64,000 bases of DNA from RGIG8700 sp045648505 (GTDB taxonomy: Bacteria > Bacillota > Clostridia > RGIG6154). Below, in pieces: positions 41,664-50,790 of the stretch. How positions within the stretch are numbered: position 1 is the first letter of the stretch; each line of letters begins with the position of its first letter. The notes below the pieces were generated by a model. It saw only the letters and a program-made list of their open reading frames with translations, did no database searches and was not told the origin of the DNA. The position numbers and the translations under genes were made by a program. The stretch is from the NCBI GenBank assembly GCA_045648505.1, contig JAZROD010000044.1, forward strand, positions 1-64,000, read 5' to 3'.

Positions 41664-41933
41664 GTTTATATCATATTGCAGCCCTGATATATCATATTCT
41701 ATTTTAGCACCTTCGTCTTTTTCTATTTCAAACTTAACCTTTTTTGCTCTTACATCAACCTCTCTCATGTACGAACACAGCATATAAAGAATACTTCTGA
41801 TTTTGTCGTTATTCTTTTCCCTATCATTTTCACGAGATAATTCAGTACGCAAAATATTTATAGCTTCACTTATATTAAGAACATCATCGACAAGTTTTTT
41901 AACTTCTCCCATATATTCGTCTCTGTACTTCAC
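41649..41933 (-). CDS. Hypothetical 94-aa helical protein
   Basis: A 94-residue charged protein, almost all helical, with a probable coiled coil (KKLVDDVLNISEAINILRTELSREND). No family recognised. The true start is GTG 41933 with GGAGG 8 bases upstream; the TTG at 41948 is part of the ribosome site. Directly upstream is an intrinsic terminator and a long structured leader with its own promoter, so expression probably depends on antitermination. Confidence 0.65.
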   Translation of the reverse strand: MKYRDEYMGEVKKLVDDVLNISEAINILRTELSRENDREKNNDKIRSILYMLCSYMREVDVRAKKVKFEIEKDEGAKIEYDISGLQYDINKKDA

Positions 41934-41950
41934 AATAATTTCCTCCAATT

Positions 41951-42107
41951 AAAAAATGCGTCAACCGAAGTCAACGCACAAAAACGCATAACTCCGATTG
42001 TCGCAACACAACTTCAGCAAACTATAAGAGAAAGCCAAATAGAGAATGCGTTTTTAACAAAATTAAAAACACCTTCTCTTACAGTTTGTGCTATTAAGTT
42101 GTGTTGC
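41951..42107 (-). ncRNA. Structured leader or small RNA upstream of the 94-aa gene
   Basis: A promoter at 42142-42114 would start an RNA near 42107. The RNA first forms a long rod: GCAACACAACTT (42003-42014) with AAGTTGTGTTGC (42096-42107), then CAAACT-TAAGAGAA paired with TTCTCTTA-AGTTTG, and an apical GTGTTTTTAA/TTAAAAACGC hairpin. It ends in a 9-bp terminator stem with a UUCG loop (41957-41978) and six U bases. It may be an attenuator or riboswitch for the 94-aa gene, or an independent small RNA of about 155 bases. It matches no class I recognise. Confidence 0.6.
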
Positions 42108-42113
42108 ATTCAT

Positions 42114-42142
42114 ATTATATCATATCAACAACTGTTTTTCAA
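42114..42142 (-). promoter_or_regulatory. Promoter of the structured leader RNA
   Basis: TTGAAA (42142-42137), 17 bases, TATAAT (42119-42114), TG extended -10. The start point falls at the first base of the rod helix. Confidence 0.75.
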
Positions 42143-42221
42143 CTACTATTTAAAGTGCTTGTAACATTAAAAAGCCTTAAATTGGATGCAGATTTTGCTA
42201 AAGGCAAGGCGTAGTATATTT

Positions 42222-42357
42222 AAACCTCAAAAATCGTGGTGAGATTTTGATAAAAGCGACCCGTAGTGTATGTTTTATACATGAGTGGTCGCTTTTATTA
42301 AAAAACAACACCAAGCATTATACTTGGTGTTGTGGTGTCGACCGATTTTTGAGGTTT
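42222..42357. repeat. Nested inverted repeats after glgD
   Basis: A perfect 15-bp inverted repeat, AAACCTCAAAAATCG (42222-42236) with CGATTTTTGAGGTTT (42343-42357), encloses two hairpins: TAAAAGCGACC/GGTCGCTTTTA (42251-42297) and ACAACACCAAG/CTTGGTGTTGT (42305-42333). It starts at the base after the glgD stop codon and would fold as a three-way junction. It could be a small non-autonomous element or a double terminator. Confidence 0.6.
42299..42333 (-). terminator. Terminator of the glg operon
   Basis: 11-bp stem ACAACACCAAG / CTTGGTGTTGT, 7-base loop, followed on the minus strand by TTTTTTAAT. Confidence 0.85.
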
Positions 42358-43464
42358 TTATCTTTTTTTCTCTAATACAATAGGATACTCCTTCTGTCCG
42401 TGAACAATAGTATTCTCATCTACTGTAACCCCTTTGTCTACGATTACATTGCGAAGTTTAACGCCGTCTTTGATAACTGCATTCTGAAGAACAATACAGC
42501 CTTCAAGCTCAACATCTTTTCCTATTCTTACATTTCTTGAAATTACAGAATTTCTGATTTTTCCTTTTACGATTGCACCATCGGCTACGATAGAGTTTTT
42601 AACATCACTTTCTTCGCAGTAAACCGCCGGTGGAGCATCCTTTGTTTTTGTATAAATCGGACTGTTTTTATTGAAAAGTTCGCCTACTTTTTCAATTTTA
42701 AGCATATCCATATTCATATTATAGTAGCTTTCAATTGAATTGATGCAGCTTAAATATCCTTTAAATTCATAACCAACAACGCTATATGCATTTATATTAT
42801 CATAAACAAAATGGTTAAAGCCTTTTCTTACGCCGTTTGTAATTGCTTTATACATAAGTTCCTGAAGTGTTTTTGTTTTCAGGATAAACATTTCTGCACA
42901 AACCGCAGCCTTTTCTTCTCCGCCTATGTTTTTAACAACATTTACAACATTGTTATTTTCATCAAATTTAAGAAGGTCGCAGTTCAAGAAATTATCTTTT
43001 GCATCTTCAACATTTTTGTATATAACGCAAATATCTGCACCTGATTCTTCATAAGCCTTTGCAGCCCCTTCAAGGTCAACATTTGCAATCATATATGATG
43101 ATGAAACAATTGCATATTCACAATTTGAACGATTTATAAATTCCATATTGTGTGCAAAAAGTCTTGCATCAAGACTGCTGTCCCCACCTAAAAGAGAATG
43201 CTGGAAAACAAACAATCCGTCATTTTTTCTGTCTAAATCCCACGGTCTGCCTGCACCTAAATGGTCAGCAAGAGATCTTGTTTCTTTCTTGCAGAAAACA
43301 CTTATGTGTCTTAACCCTGCATTTACCATATTGGAAAGTGTGAAGTCGATAACTCTGTATCTTCCTGCAACAGGAATTGTACCTATAGGTCTGATATTGG
43401 TAAGGCTTCTTATGTTTTTTTCACTTTCTTCAAGGTTTATTATACCCATATAATTTCTAAGCAT
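42358..43464 (-). CDS. glgD: Glucose-1-phosphate adenylyltransferase, GlgD subunit
   Basis: A 368-residue GlgD-type subunit. The N-terminal nucleotidyltransferase fold is degenerate (MGIINLEESEKNIRSLTNIRPIGTIPVAGRYRVIDFTLSN region), lacking the GGxGxRL loop, so it is regulatory. The C-terminal half forms a left-handed beta helix. It pairs with the catalytic GlgC directly upstream (14-base gap). Confidence 0.93.
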   Translation of the reverse strand: MLRNYMGIINLEESEKNIRSLTNIRPIGTIPVAGRYRVIDFTLSNMVNAGLRHISVFCKKETRSLADHLGAGRPWDLDRKNDGLFVFQHSLLGGDSSLDARLFAHNMEFINRSNCEYAIVSSSYMIANVDLEGAAKAYEESGADICVIYKNVEDAKDNFLNCDLLKFDENNNVVNVVKNIGGEEKAAVCAEMFILKTKTLQELMYKAITNGVRKGFNHFVYDNINAYSVVGYEFKGYLSCINSIESYYNMNMDMLKIEKVGELFNKNSPIYTKTKDAPPAVYCEESDVKNSIVADGAIVKGKIRNSVISRNVRIGKDVELEGCIVLQNAVIKDGVKLRNVIVDKGVTVDENTIVHGQKEYPIVLEKKR

Positions 43465-43478
43465 TTTTACACCCTCCC

Positions 43479-44630
43479 TTATTCAGCCTTTTTATATTCG
43501 CCGGCTTTGATGTTAATTTCATTTTCAACCAGAATAACTTCATCGCCATCGCCAATATAATTATTACCGTTTATAACTGCTTTTGTTCCCACAATTGCTT
43601 TGTCAATCACACAATCAGACAGAATTCTGCAGTCTTCCATAACAACGCTATTTTTAACGGTTGCACCTTCCGCAACATAAACACCAGGGAAAATTACGCT
43701 GTTTTCTACTTTACCGAGTATTACCGCACCTTCGGAAATGATACTGTTTTTAACCTCTGCAGTATCACCGATAAACTGTGGAACTTTTGGCTTAACATTT
43801 GAATAAATCTTCCAGTCGTCATTATAAAGATTAATCTCATTGTCAGGATTTATAAGGTCCATATTAGCTTCCCATATACTGTCAATTGTTCCGATATCTC
43901 TCCAGTAACCTTCGAATGGATATGCATACATACCCTTACCATCGTTAAGCATATTCGGAATAATATTTTTACCGAAATCGTGTGCAGAACCTTCTTTAAC
44001 CGCATCATCCTGAAGATACTTTTTAAGTTCAGGATAGCTGAAAATATAAATACCCATAGATGCAAGTGTACTCTTTGGCTGAGGTGGTTTTTCTTCAAAT
44101 TCGTTTATTCTGTAACCTTCCTCAACATTCATAATACCAAATCTTGAAGCTTCATGATAAGGAACATCAATAACCGCAATAGTTGCATCTGCACCTTTTT
44201 TAATATGGTAATCAAGCATTTTTGAATAGTCCATTTTATAAATGTGGTCACCTGAAAGAATTAAAACATACTCAGGTTCATAGCTATCCATAAATCCGAG
44301 ATTCTGATAAATTGCATCTGCAGTACCTTTATACCAGTCACCGCCCGCTTCGCTCATATATGGCGGAAGTACGCTTACACCTCCTGTAGAAACATCAAGG
44401 TCCCACGCTTTTCCCACGCCGATATGACTATTGAGTGCCCAAGGCTTATACTGTGTTAAAATACCGATTGTATCAATACCTGAATTTGCACAGTTACTTA
44501 AAACAAAATCTATAATTTTATACTTTCCTCCGAAAGCTACCGCAGGTTTGGCAACCTGTGAAGTAAGAGCTTTGAGTCTTGAACCCTGCCCGCCGGCAAG
44601 AATCATTGCTATCATTTCTTTTTTTGCCAT
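43479..44630 (-). CDS. glgC: Glucose-1-phosphate adenylyltransferase, catalytic GlgC
   Basis: A 383-residue ADP-glucose pyrophosphorylase making ADP-glucose for glycogen. The pyrophosphorylase loop AMILAGGQGSRLKALT is intact, as are GGKYKIIDFVLSN, GTADAIYQN and LSGDHIYKMDY. GGGAGG precedes the ATG. Second gene of glgB-glgC-glgD. Confidence 0.96.
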   Translation of the reverse strand: MAKKEMIAMILAGGQGSRLKALTSQVAKPAVAFGGKYKIIDFVLSNCANSGIDTIGILTQYKPWALNSHIGVGKAWDLDVSTGGVSVLPPYMSEAGGDWYKGTADAIYQNLGFMDSYEPEYVLILSGDHIYKMDYSKMLDYHIKKGADATIAVIDVPYHEASRFGIMNVEEGYRINEFEEKPPQPKSTLASMGIYIFSYPELKKYLQDDAVKEGSAHDFGKNIIPNMLNDGKGMYAYPFEGYWRDIGTIDSIWEANMDLINPDNEINLYNDDWKIYSNVKPKVPQFIGDTAEVKNSIISEGAVILGKVENSVIFPGVYVAEGATVKNSVVMEDCRILSDCVIDKAIVGTKAVINGNNYIGDGDEVILVENEINIKAGEYKKAE

Positions 44631-44646
44631 TGTTATATCCTCCCTT

Positions 44647-46509
44647 TTACTTTAACGGTTTTAAAATTATTGCACCGAAGGGTGGCAGAGTCACTCTCAC
44701 AGAGAACGGCATCTCCCCTTCACTTACACCCTTTGGTGTAAGCACGCCACGGTTCATAATATTATTGCCACCGTATCTTAAATCATCTGAGTTGAATATT
44801 TCTTCATAATCAGTGAAGTTTGGAACGCCAATTGGGAAATATTCATATTTTACAGGTGTGAAGTTAACCGCCACCACCATAAAATCTTTTTTATTCTTTG
44901 CAAACCTAACAAACGAAACAATGCTTTTTTCGTTGTTGTTTGCATCACACCAGGCAAATCCCTCCCAGGAAGTGTCTGCCTCCCACAAAGGCTTGCTGTT
45001 CATATAAAGGTAATTTATATCCGAAACGCAGTTTTTCATTCCTGCATATTCGGCAAATTCAAGAAGATTCCATTCAAGCTGTTCGTAAAATCTCCATTCA
45101 AGAGAATGTCCGAATTCATTGCCCATAAAATTAAGCTTTTTACCGGGCATTGAATACATGTAAGTATAAAGTGCTCGAAGTTGTGCATATTTATCCACAC
45201 GATAGCCCGGCATTTTTTCTACCATTGAGCATTTTCCGTGAACAACCTCGTCGTGTGAAAATGGCAGTACATAGTTTTCTGAAAAAGCATACATCATTGC
45301 AAATGTCAGTTTGTCGTGAACTGCTTTTCTGTATATAGGGTCAAGCTTCATATAGGAAAGAGTGTCATTCATCCATCCCATATTCCACTTAAAGTCAAAA
45401 CCCAGTCCGCCCTGGTCTGCACCCTTTGTTACAAGAGGCCACGCAGAAGAATCCTCCGCCATTGTAACCACGCCCTGATAAATTTCGTGAAGGCGTGTAT
45501 TCATTTTCTGTATAAATGCTATACCTTCAAGATTGGTATAATCACCATTCACATTTTTAAGGTCAGGGTGGTCACCCTTTCCAAAGGTGTGATAAAGCAT
45601 ATTTGCAACCGCATCAACTCTTAATCCGTCAACACCATAACAATCAAGCCAGAAGGCCGCGTTTGACATCATATAAGATATAACCTGCGGTTTTGTAAAG
45701 TCAAAATTAAGAGTTCCCCAACCGGGATTATCCGCCTTGTTTTTATTTGAGCTTTCATATAAAGGTCCGCCGTCAAATTCTCTTAATCCGTGGTCATCTC
45801 TGCAAAAATGTCCCGGTACCCAATCCATAATAACACCGATGCCTGCATCGTGCATAGCCTTTGTGAAGTACCTGAAGTCTTCCCCGTCACCATATCTCCC
45901 TGTAAGAGAATAGTAGCCTGTTATCTGATAGCCCCAGGAAGCATCAAGGGGGTACTCGCAAAGAGGCATAATTTCAACATAGTTGTAATTCATTTCCACA
46001 AGGTATGGAACAAGCTTGTCTGCTATCTGACGATAGTTAAGAAAATTGCCTTCATCATCCATAAACACTGAACCCATATGAATTTCATAGATATTCATAG
46101 GACTGTTATATATGTCCTTATTCTTGCTTACACCTACAAACTTACCTTCTTCTATAAGTGCAACAACTGACCCTGTTTCCGGTCTTAACTGCGACTTGAA
46201 CGCAACAGGGTCAGCCTTTTTGAACTTTTTATTTCCTTTTGTTATTTCATATTTATACACATCGCCGATTTTTGCATTTTCAACATAGGCATACCATATA
46301 CCGTCCTGCATTGTCATTACATTTGCATCTGACGCCCAACTGTTGAAATCTCCGCAAACAGCAACCTTGTCCGCATTAGGCGCCCACACTGCAAACTCAA
46401 CACCTTTTTCCTGCGGATGTGCTCCAAGGAATCTGTAAATATGACAGTTTTCTCCCTTGTTGAAAGAATCTATGTGGTTTTTAAATCTGTCAAAATAATT
46501 TTTAATCAT
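44647..46509 (-). CDS. glgB: 1,4-alpha-glucan branching enzyme
   Basis: A 620-residue GH13 branching enzyme that makes alpha-1,6 links in glycogen. An N-terminal CBM48 (FLGAHPQEKGVEFAVWAPNADKVAVCGDFNSW) precedes the barrel. Catalytic pieces are DGLRVDAVANML (nucleophile Asp), TMAEDSSAW (acid Glu) and LPFSHDEVVHGK. It leads the operon. No glycogen synthase or phosphorylase gene is in the window. Confidence 0.96.
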   Translation of the reverse strand: MIKNYFDRFKNHIDSFNKGENCHIYRFLGAHPQEKGVEFAVWAPNADKVAVCGDFNSWASDANVMTMQDGIWYAYVENAKIGDVYKYEITKGNKKFKKADPVAFKSQLRPETGSVVALIEEGKFVGVSKNKDIYNSPMNIYEIHMGSVFMDDEGNFLNYRQIADKLVPYLVEMNYNYVEIMPLCEYPLDASWGYQITGYYSLTGRYGDGEDFRYFTKAMHDAGIGVIMDWVPGHFCRDDHGLREFDGGPLYESSNKNKADNPGWGTLNFDFTKPQVISYMMSNAAFWLDCYGVDGLRVDAVANMLYHTFGKGDHPDLKNVNGDYTNLEGIAFIQKMNTRLHEIYQGVVTMAEDSSAWPLVTKGADQGGLGFDFKWNMGWMNDTLSYMKLDPIYRKAVHDKLTFAMMYAFSENYVLPFSHDEVVHGKCSMVEKMPGYRVDKYAQLRALYTYMYSMPGKKLNFMGNEFGHSLEWRFYEQLEWNLLEFAEYAGMKNCVSDINYLYMNSKPLWEADTSWEGFAWCDANNNEKSIVSFVRFAKNKKDFMVVAVNFTPVKYEYFPIGVPNFTDYEEIFNSDDLRYGGNNIMNRGVLTPKGVSEGEMPFSVRVTLPPFGAIILKPLK

Positions 46510-46542
46510 AAATTTCCTCTTGTGTATTTAATCTCTATAATA

Positions 46543-46571
46543 ATTTTAAAACAAGCTATCTCTATTGTCAA
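46543..46571 (-). promoter_or_regulatory. Promoter of the glg operon
   Basis: TTGACA (46571-46566), 17 bases, TAAAAT (46548-46543). Confidence 0.75.
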
Positions 46572-46606
46572 TCAGTTTGTATAGTTTTTATAAACTTTTA
46601 CTTATT

Positions 46607-46635
46607 TTTCGTCACTTTGCACAAAGTTAACGAAA
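46607..46635 (-). terminator. Possible terminator after bofA
   Basis: TTTCG plus ACTTTG pair with CAAAGT plus CGAAA across a small internal loop. The U-tract is weak. Confidence 0.5.
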
Positions 46636-46640
46636 TCGCC

Positions 46641-46907
46641 CTAAATTGTTATCTGCAGCATCAGCATCATAGAGATTCCGGGTATACCAAAAACACCTGC
46701 CACAACAGCAGTATAGATATTAACACCTATCTGTATTCCCACCAGTGAACCTGCCGAGTTTACTCCCCACAAAATCAGGCCTCCCATAAGGGAGCTTATA
46801 ACAAGTCGGATTGCAAGCTTAATCGGAGTATAAAAAACTTTTATGAACACAAAGAGCAACACAAGTCCTGCCACATATGCTGCAATAAGTTTTTCTCCTC
46901 CCACCAT
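46641..46907 (-). CDS. BofA family protein (pro-sigma-K processing inhibitor type)
   Basis: An 88-residue membrane protein with two or three hydrophobic helices and the C-terminal NIYTAVVAGVFGIPGISMMLML segment typical of BofA. In Bacillus BofA holds the SpoIVFB protease inactive in the mother cell membrane. Its presence suggests a spore-forming lineage. It follows the hydrolase gene by 33 bases, possibly co-transcribed. Confidence 0.85.
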   Translation of the reverse strand: MVGGEKLIAAYVAGLVLLFVFIKVFYTPIKLAIRLVISSLMGGLILWGVNSAGSLVGIQIGVNIYTAVVAGVFGIPGISMMLMLQITI

Positions 46908-46940
46908 AACAATCTCCGTTCTGCTACACTATATTTAAGT

Positions 46941-47846
46941 TTATGCACCTTCTCTTCTTGTTATGACAGTTATAAACTCTCTGATTTTTCTTTTATATTT
47001 ATCCATTTCCACAAACACGCTCTCTCCGTGCCCTGCTCCAAGAACTATATAAATCTCTTTTTCACTGTTTGTTTTTTCAAAAAGCCTGTATGAATTTGCA
47101 GGAGTAATTTCATCATCTTCAGAGCCGTGAATATATAAAACAGGACATTTAATATGCTCAACATATTCTAAAACCTCGCTGTCCTCCATAGAAAATTTAC
47201 ATTTTGCTTTCACATAGGCATTCATAAGCCAATATAAAAAATTAACACCTATTTTAAATCTGCTTTTTATTTTCTTTTTCATCATTTCTTTTCCTGATGC
47301 ATAAGGACAATCGGCTATAATTCCCATAACATTATCATCGTTATATGCTCCCGTCATAAGAGCAGTTGCAGCTCCCATTGAGATTCCGTGAAGTATTATT
47401 TTGGCATTTTCGCCCATCATTTGTTTGATATATTCTACCCAGGAAAGTATGTCTTCTCTGTCTTTAACCCCGAAGCTTATATATTCTCCTCCGCTTTCGC
47501 CGTGCCCTCTCAAATCAGGTGTAAGCACATTAAAACCACAGGTGTTCACATAAAAATCTGCAAACCCCAGCATTTCCCTGTGTGTAAGCTTATAGCCGTG
47601 GATAAGAATAACCGTAACTTTACTATAGTTTGGAGATTTATATAAAAAGCCGCTTAAAAGTGTGCCGTCAAAAGAAAAAATTTTCTTTTCAAGGGGAATA
47701 TCAAGCTTTATTTTATATTCTCTGCTTTTAATGGCAATTTCACTTACTTTGTCAAGTCCGCTTCTTCTTTTGAATCCGCCTATGAAAGCATTATCCAGCA
47801 TAACCACACCTAAAATTCCCGAAAATAAAATAAGTACAAAAAACAT
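46941..47846 (-). CDS. Alpha/beta hydrolase, membrane-anchored
   Basis: A 301-residue alpha/beta hydrolase. An N-terminal hydrophobic stretch (MFFVLILFSGILGVVML) probably anchors it. The oxyanion region is HGYKLTHREM, the nucleophile is Ser in LHGISMGAAT, and the acid and base are in HGSEDDEITP and GAGHGESVF. Similar to BAAT/YqkD-type esterases. Substrate unknown. Confidence 0.85.
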   Translation of the reverse strand: MFFVLILFSGILGVVMLDNAFIGGFKRRSGLDKVSEIAIKSREYKIKLDIPLEKKIFSFDGTLLSGFLYKSPNYSKVTVILIHGYKLTHREMLGFADFYVNTCGFNVLTPDLRGHGESGGEYISFGVKDREDILSWVEYIKQMMGENAKIILHGISMGAATALMTGAYNDDNVMGIIADCPYASGKEMMKKKIKSRFKIGVNFLYWLMNAYVKAKCKFSMEDSEVLEYVEHIKCPVLYIHGSEDDEITPANSYRLFEKTNSEKEIYIVLGAGHGESVFVEMDKYKRKIREFITVITRREGA

Positions 47847-47972
47847 TTTAACACTTCCTTTGGTTTTTATGTTAATAATTTAACCATCTGCCAAAAGAAT
47901 ATTATTAAAATATTTGGGGAACAACAATAATGCTGACATACAGCGAATAACTTTAAAGAAAGGTGATATTTC

Positions 47973-48308
47973 ATGAAAAATCATATGGTTTATTGCAGTG
48001 CTACAGACTGCATTTACAACGACAACAACAAATGTATCAGCTCTTCAATCAACATTGAAGGTCCTTCTGCAACATCTGATATGCAGACCTGTTGTGACAG
48101 TTTTTCAACTAAAAAAGGTGTTATTTCAAGTATTAAAAGCGCTATGGATTACACAGGAGAAACAAAAATAAGATGCACATCAGTTAACTGCCACCACAAC
48201 GACGATTTAAAATGCACCCTTGATTCAATCAAGGTTGATTGTTCATGTGAAGGTTGTAACTGCGGAAGCCCTAAAGAAACATATTGTTCAGCCTTTAATA
48301 TGAAATAA
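47973..48308 (+). CDS. DUF1540 protein with two cysteine repeats
   Basis: A 111-residue protein with two DUF1540 units: CSATDCIYNDNNKCISSSI and CTSVNCHHNDDLKCTLDSI, each followed by further cysteines. The Cys-rich units may bind metal. Related proteins occur in spore-forming Clostridia. AAAGGTG precedes the ATG. Monocistronic. Confidence 0.88.
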   Translation: MKNHMVYCSATDCIYNDNNKCISSSINIEGPSATSDMQTCCDSFSTKKGVISSIKSAMDYTGETKIRCTSVNCHHNDDLKCTLDSIKVDCSCEGCNCGSPKETYCSAFNMK

Positions 48309-48320
48309 CAGACTATGAAT

Positions 48321-48361
48321 AAAAAAATTCACCAGACCAAAAAGCCTGGTGATATTTTTTT
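48321..48361. terminator. Bidirectional terminator between DUF1540 and glyA
   Basis: TCACCAG / CTGGTGA with an A-rich loop, flanked by A-run and T-run; the glyA stop codon lies at its edge. Confidence 0.75.
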
Positions 48362-49601
48362 ATTCATAAATTGGGAACTTTTTGCAAAGCTCAACAACTT
48401 CTTCTGTAACTTTGTCTTTGTTACCTTCAAAATCTTCTGCGATTGCTTTGAACCAGTCTGCAATTTTAATCATTTCTTCTTCTTTGAAGCCTCTTGATGT
48501 TACTGCAGGAGCACCAACTCTTACACCGCTTGTAACGAATGGGCTCTGTGGGTCATTTGGAATTGAGTTTTTGTTAACTGTGATGTGTACTTCATCAAGT
48601 CTGTGTTCAAACTCTTTACCTGTTATACCAAATGGCTGAAGGTCTAAAAGCATAAGGTGGTTATCTGTACCGCCTGATACTACTCTGAAGCCGTTTTCAA
48701 CAAGTCTTTCAGAAAGAACTTTAGCATTTTTGATAATCTGTTTCTGATATTCTTTGAATTCTTCTGTTAACGCTTCGCCGAAAGCTACTGCTTTTGCAGC
48801 GATAATGTGCATTAAAGGACCGCCCTGAATACCAGGGAATACAGCTTTATCAATAGCTTTTGCGTGTTCTTCCTTACAAAGGATAAGACCGCCTCTTGGA
48901 CCTCTTAATGTTTTATGAGTTGTTGTTGTAACAACATCTGCATAAGGAACAGGGCTTGGGTGAAGACCTGCCGCAACAAGACCTGCGATATGAGCGATAT
49001 CAACCATCATATATGCGCCAACTTCATCACAGATTGCTCTGATTTTTTCAAAGTCAATTGTTCTTGAATATGCACTTGCACCTGATACAATCATTTTTGG
49101 TTTGCATTCAAGTGCAATTCTTCTCATTTCTTCATAATCGATTTTTTCATCGCCGTCTGCAACACCGTAAGGAACGATATTGAAATATTTACCTGAAATA
49201 TTTACAGGTGAACCGTGTGAAAGGTGACCGCCGTGTGCAAGGTTCATACCCATAATTGTGTCACCCGGCTGACAAAGTGCAAAGAACACTGCAAGGTTTG
49301 CACTTGCACCACTGTGTGGCTGAACATTTGCATGTTCTGCCCCAAAAAGTTTCTTTGCTCTTTCTCTTGCAATATCTTCTACAACGTCAACGTGAACGCA
49401 TCCGCCGTAGTATCTTTTGCCAGGATATCCTTCAGCATATTTGTTTGTAAGCACTGTACCTGCTGCAAGAAGTACTGCTTTTGAAACAATATTTTCTGAT
49501 GCAATAAGTTCGATATTATACTGTTGTCTGTTAAATTCTTTGTCGCACGCTGCATAAACTTCACTGTCGTACTTTTCAAGTTCTTCAAAAAAATTACTCA
49601 T
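48360..49601 (-). CDS. glyA: Serine hydroxymethyltransferase
   Basis: A 413-residue PLP enzyme that interconverts serine and glycine with tetrahydrofolate. The PLP lysine is in DVVTTTTHKTLRGPRGG, and YAEGYPGKRYYGGC is at the N-terminus. It is third in a mgtE-CDF-glyA run with a gap of 19 bases, a linkage of unclear purpose. Confidence 0.97.
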   Translation of the reverse strand: MSNFFEELEKYDSEVYAACDKEFNRQQYNIELIASENIVSKAVLLAAGTVLTNKYAEGYPGKRYYGGCVHVDVVEDIARERAKKLFGAEHANVQPHSGASANLAVFFALCQPGDTIMGMNLAHGGHLSHGSPVNISGKYFNIVPYGVADGDEKIDYEEMRRIALECKPKMIVSGASAYSRTIDFEKIRAICDEVGAYMMVDIAHIAGLVAAGLHPSPVPYADVVTTTTHKTLRGPRGGLILCKEEHAKAIDKAVFPGIQGGPLMHIIAAKAVAFGEALTEEFKEYQKQIIKNAKVLSERLVENGFRVVSGGTDNHLMLLDLQPFGITGKEFEHRLDEVHITVNKNSIPNDPQSPFVTSGVRVGAPAVTSRGFKEEEMIKIADWFKAIAEDFEGNKDKVTEEVVELCKKFPIYE

Positions 49602-49620
49602 TGTTTTATCCCCTTATAAA

Positions 49621-50787
49621 TTATTTTATATATACTTCGTCTATATCTATCACAGCAAAAAGTGTGCTGTCATATTCCTGAATTTTTTTGTTCACAAGTT
49701 CTTTGAACTCTCTGTTTGTCATATCAAATTCAAAAGGAAGAACTGCGTCAAAAATCATATTTGTATGTGTTGGCCCTGAAACTATCCTGAAATCGTGTAT
49801 GGTTATATTTTCATCTATTTCAAGGATTTTTTCTTCTGCAAGTTTTTTAAGATGATTCACCTTTTCATCATTAACTGCAACAGGGTCCATATGAATGGTT
49901 GTAACACACTCAAATTTAGAAGAGATTTCTCTTTCCATCAAATCTATTTTATCGTGTATAACATTAAGGTCACATCTTGAATCCACCTCAACGTGCACAC
50001 TTACGATATTTTTCAAAGGTCCGTAATTGTGAACAATAAGGTCGTGAATTCCAAGAGCTTCTTCGTGAGCCAATATTGTTTTTTCTATATTTTCAACAAA
50101 TTGTCTGTCAGGCGGTGTGCCCAAAAGAGGCTCTGTTGATTCTTTTATCATTGTATAACCGCTGTAAAGCACAAAACCTGCTATTATAAGACCTATATAT
50201 CCGTCAACTTCAATATGAAAAAGTTGTGATGCCAGAAGTCCTGCTATAACACCGCTTGTTGCAATACAGTCATTCATAGAGTCTTTGGCAATTGCCATCA
50301 TTGCCTGTGAAGATATTTTCTTTGAGATTTTTCTGTTAAAGAAAAACATCCACAGTTTAATGAGCACAGCTACCACAAGAATTACAGAAGATAACACATC
50401 AATTTCAACCTTTGAAGGATGTAAAATCTTATCAAAGGAAGCCTTTAAAAGCTCGTAACCCATAATTAAAATAGCTACCGACACAAACAGGGAACATAAA
50501 TATTCCATTCTGCCGTGTCCGAAAGGATGGTCTTTATCTGCAGGCTTTCCTGCCATTTTAAAACCAACAAGGGTTATTATTGATGCTCCTGCGTCTGAAA
50601 GATTGTTGAAAGCATCTGCCATAACACCAACAGATGAGGTTATAAGACCCGCAACAAACTTTATTACAAACAGTACACAGTTTAAAAATATTCCCGTTGC
50701 ACCGCTCAACTGACCGTATTTGCTTCTTACTTTTGCACTTTCTACATTATCTTTATCTTTTATAAAAAGTTTAAAAATCAGTTCCAT
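49621..50787 (-). CDS. Cation diffusion facilitator (CDF) transporter
   Basis: A 388-residue CDF exporter. The membrane domain has six helices with DAFNNLSD and HPFGHGRMEY. The transmembrane site has Asp residues and the C-terminal cytoplasmic domain a ferredoxin-like fold (about 210-290), plus an extra tail of about 90 residues. Likely exports Mn2+, Zn2+ or Fe2+. It lies 3 bases after mgtE, so uptake and export of divalent cations are co-expressed. Confidence 0.92.
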   Translation of the reverse strand: MELIFKLFIKDKDNVESAKVRSKYGQLSGATGIFLNCVLFVIKFVAGLITSSVGVMADAFNNLSDAGASIITLVGFKMAGKPADKDHPFGHGRMEYLCSLFVSVAILIMGYELLKASFDKILHPSKVEIDVLSSVILVVAVLIKLWMFFFNRKISKKISSQAMMAIAKDSMNDCIATSGVIAGLLASQLFHIEVDGYIGLIIAGFVLYSGYTMIKESTEPLLGTPPDRQFVENIEKTILAHEEALGIHDLIVHNYGPLKNIVSVHVEVDSRCDLNVIHDKIDLMEREISSKFECVTTIHMDPVAVNDEKVNHLKKLAEEKILEIDENITIHDFRIVSGPTHTNMIFDAVLPFEFDMTNREFKELVNKKIQEYDSTLFAVIDIDEVYIK

Positions 50788-50790
50788 ATA

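Noticed and set aside
42003..42107. The rod-like leader could be 6S RNA.
   Set aside because: The rod does not contain the 3' end; a separate terminator hairpin follows and a coding gene begins just after. No central 6S bubble is evident.
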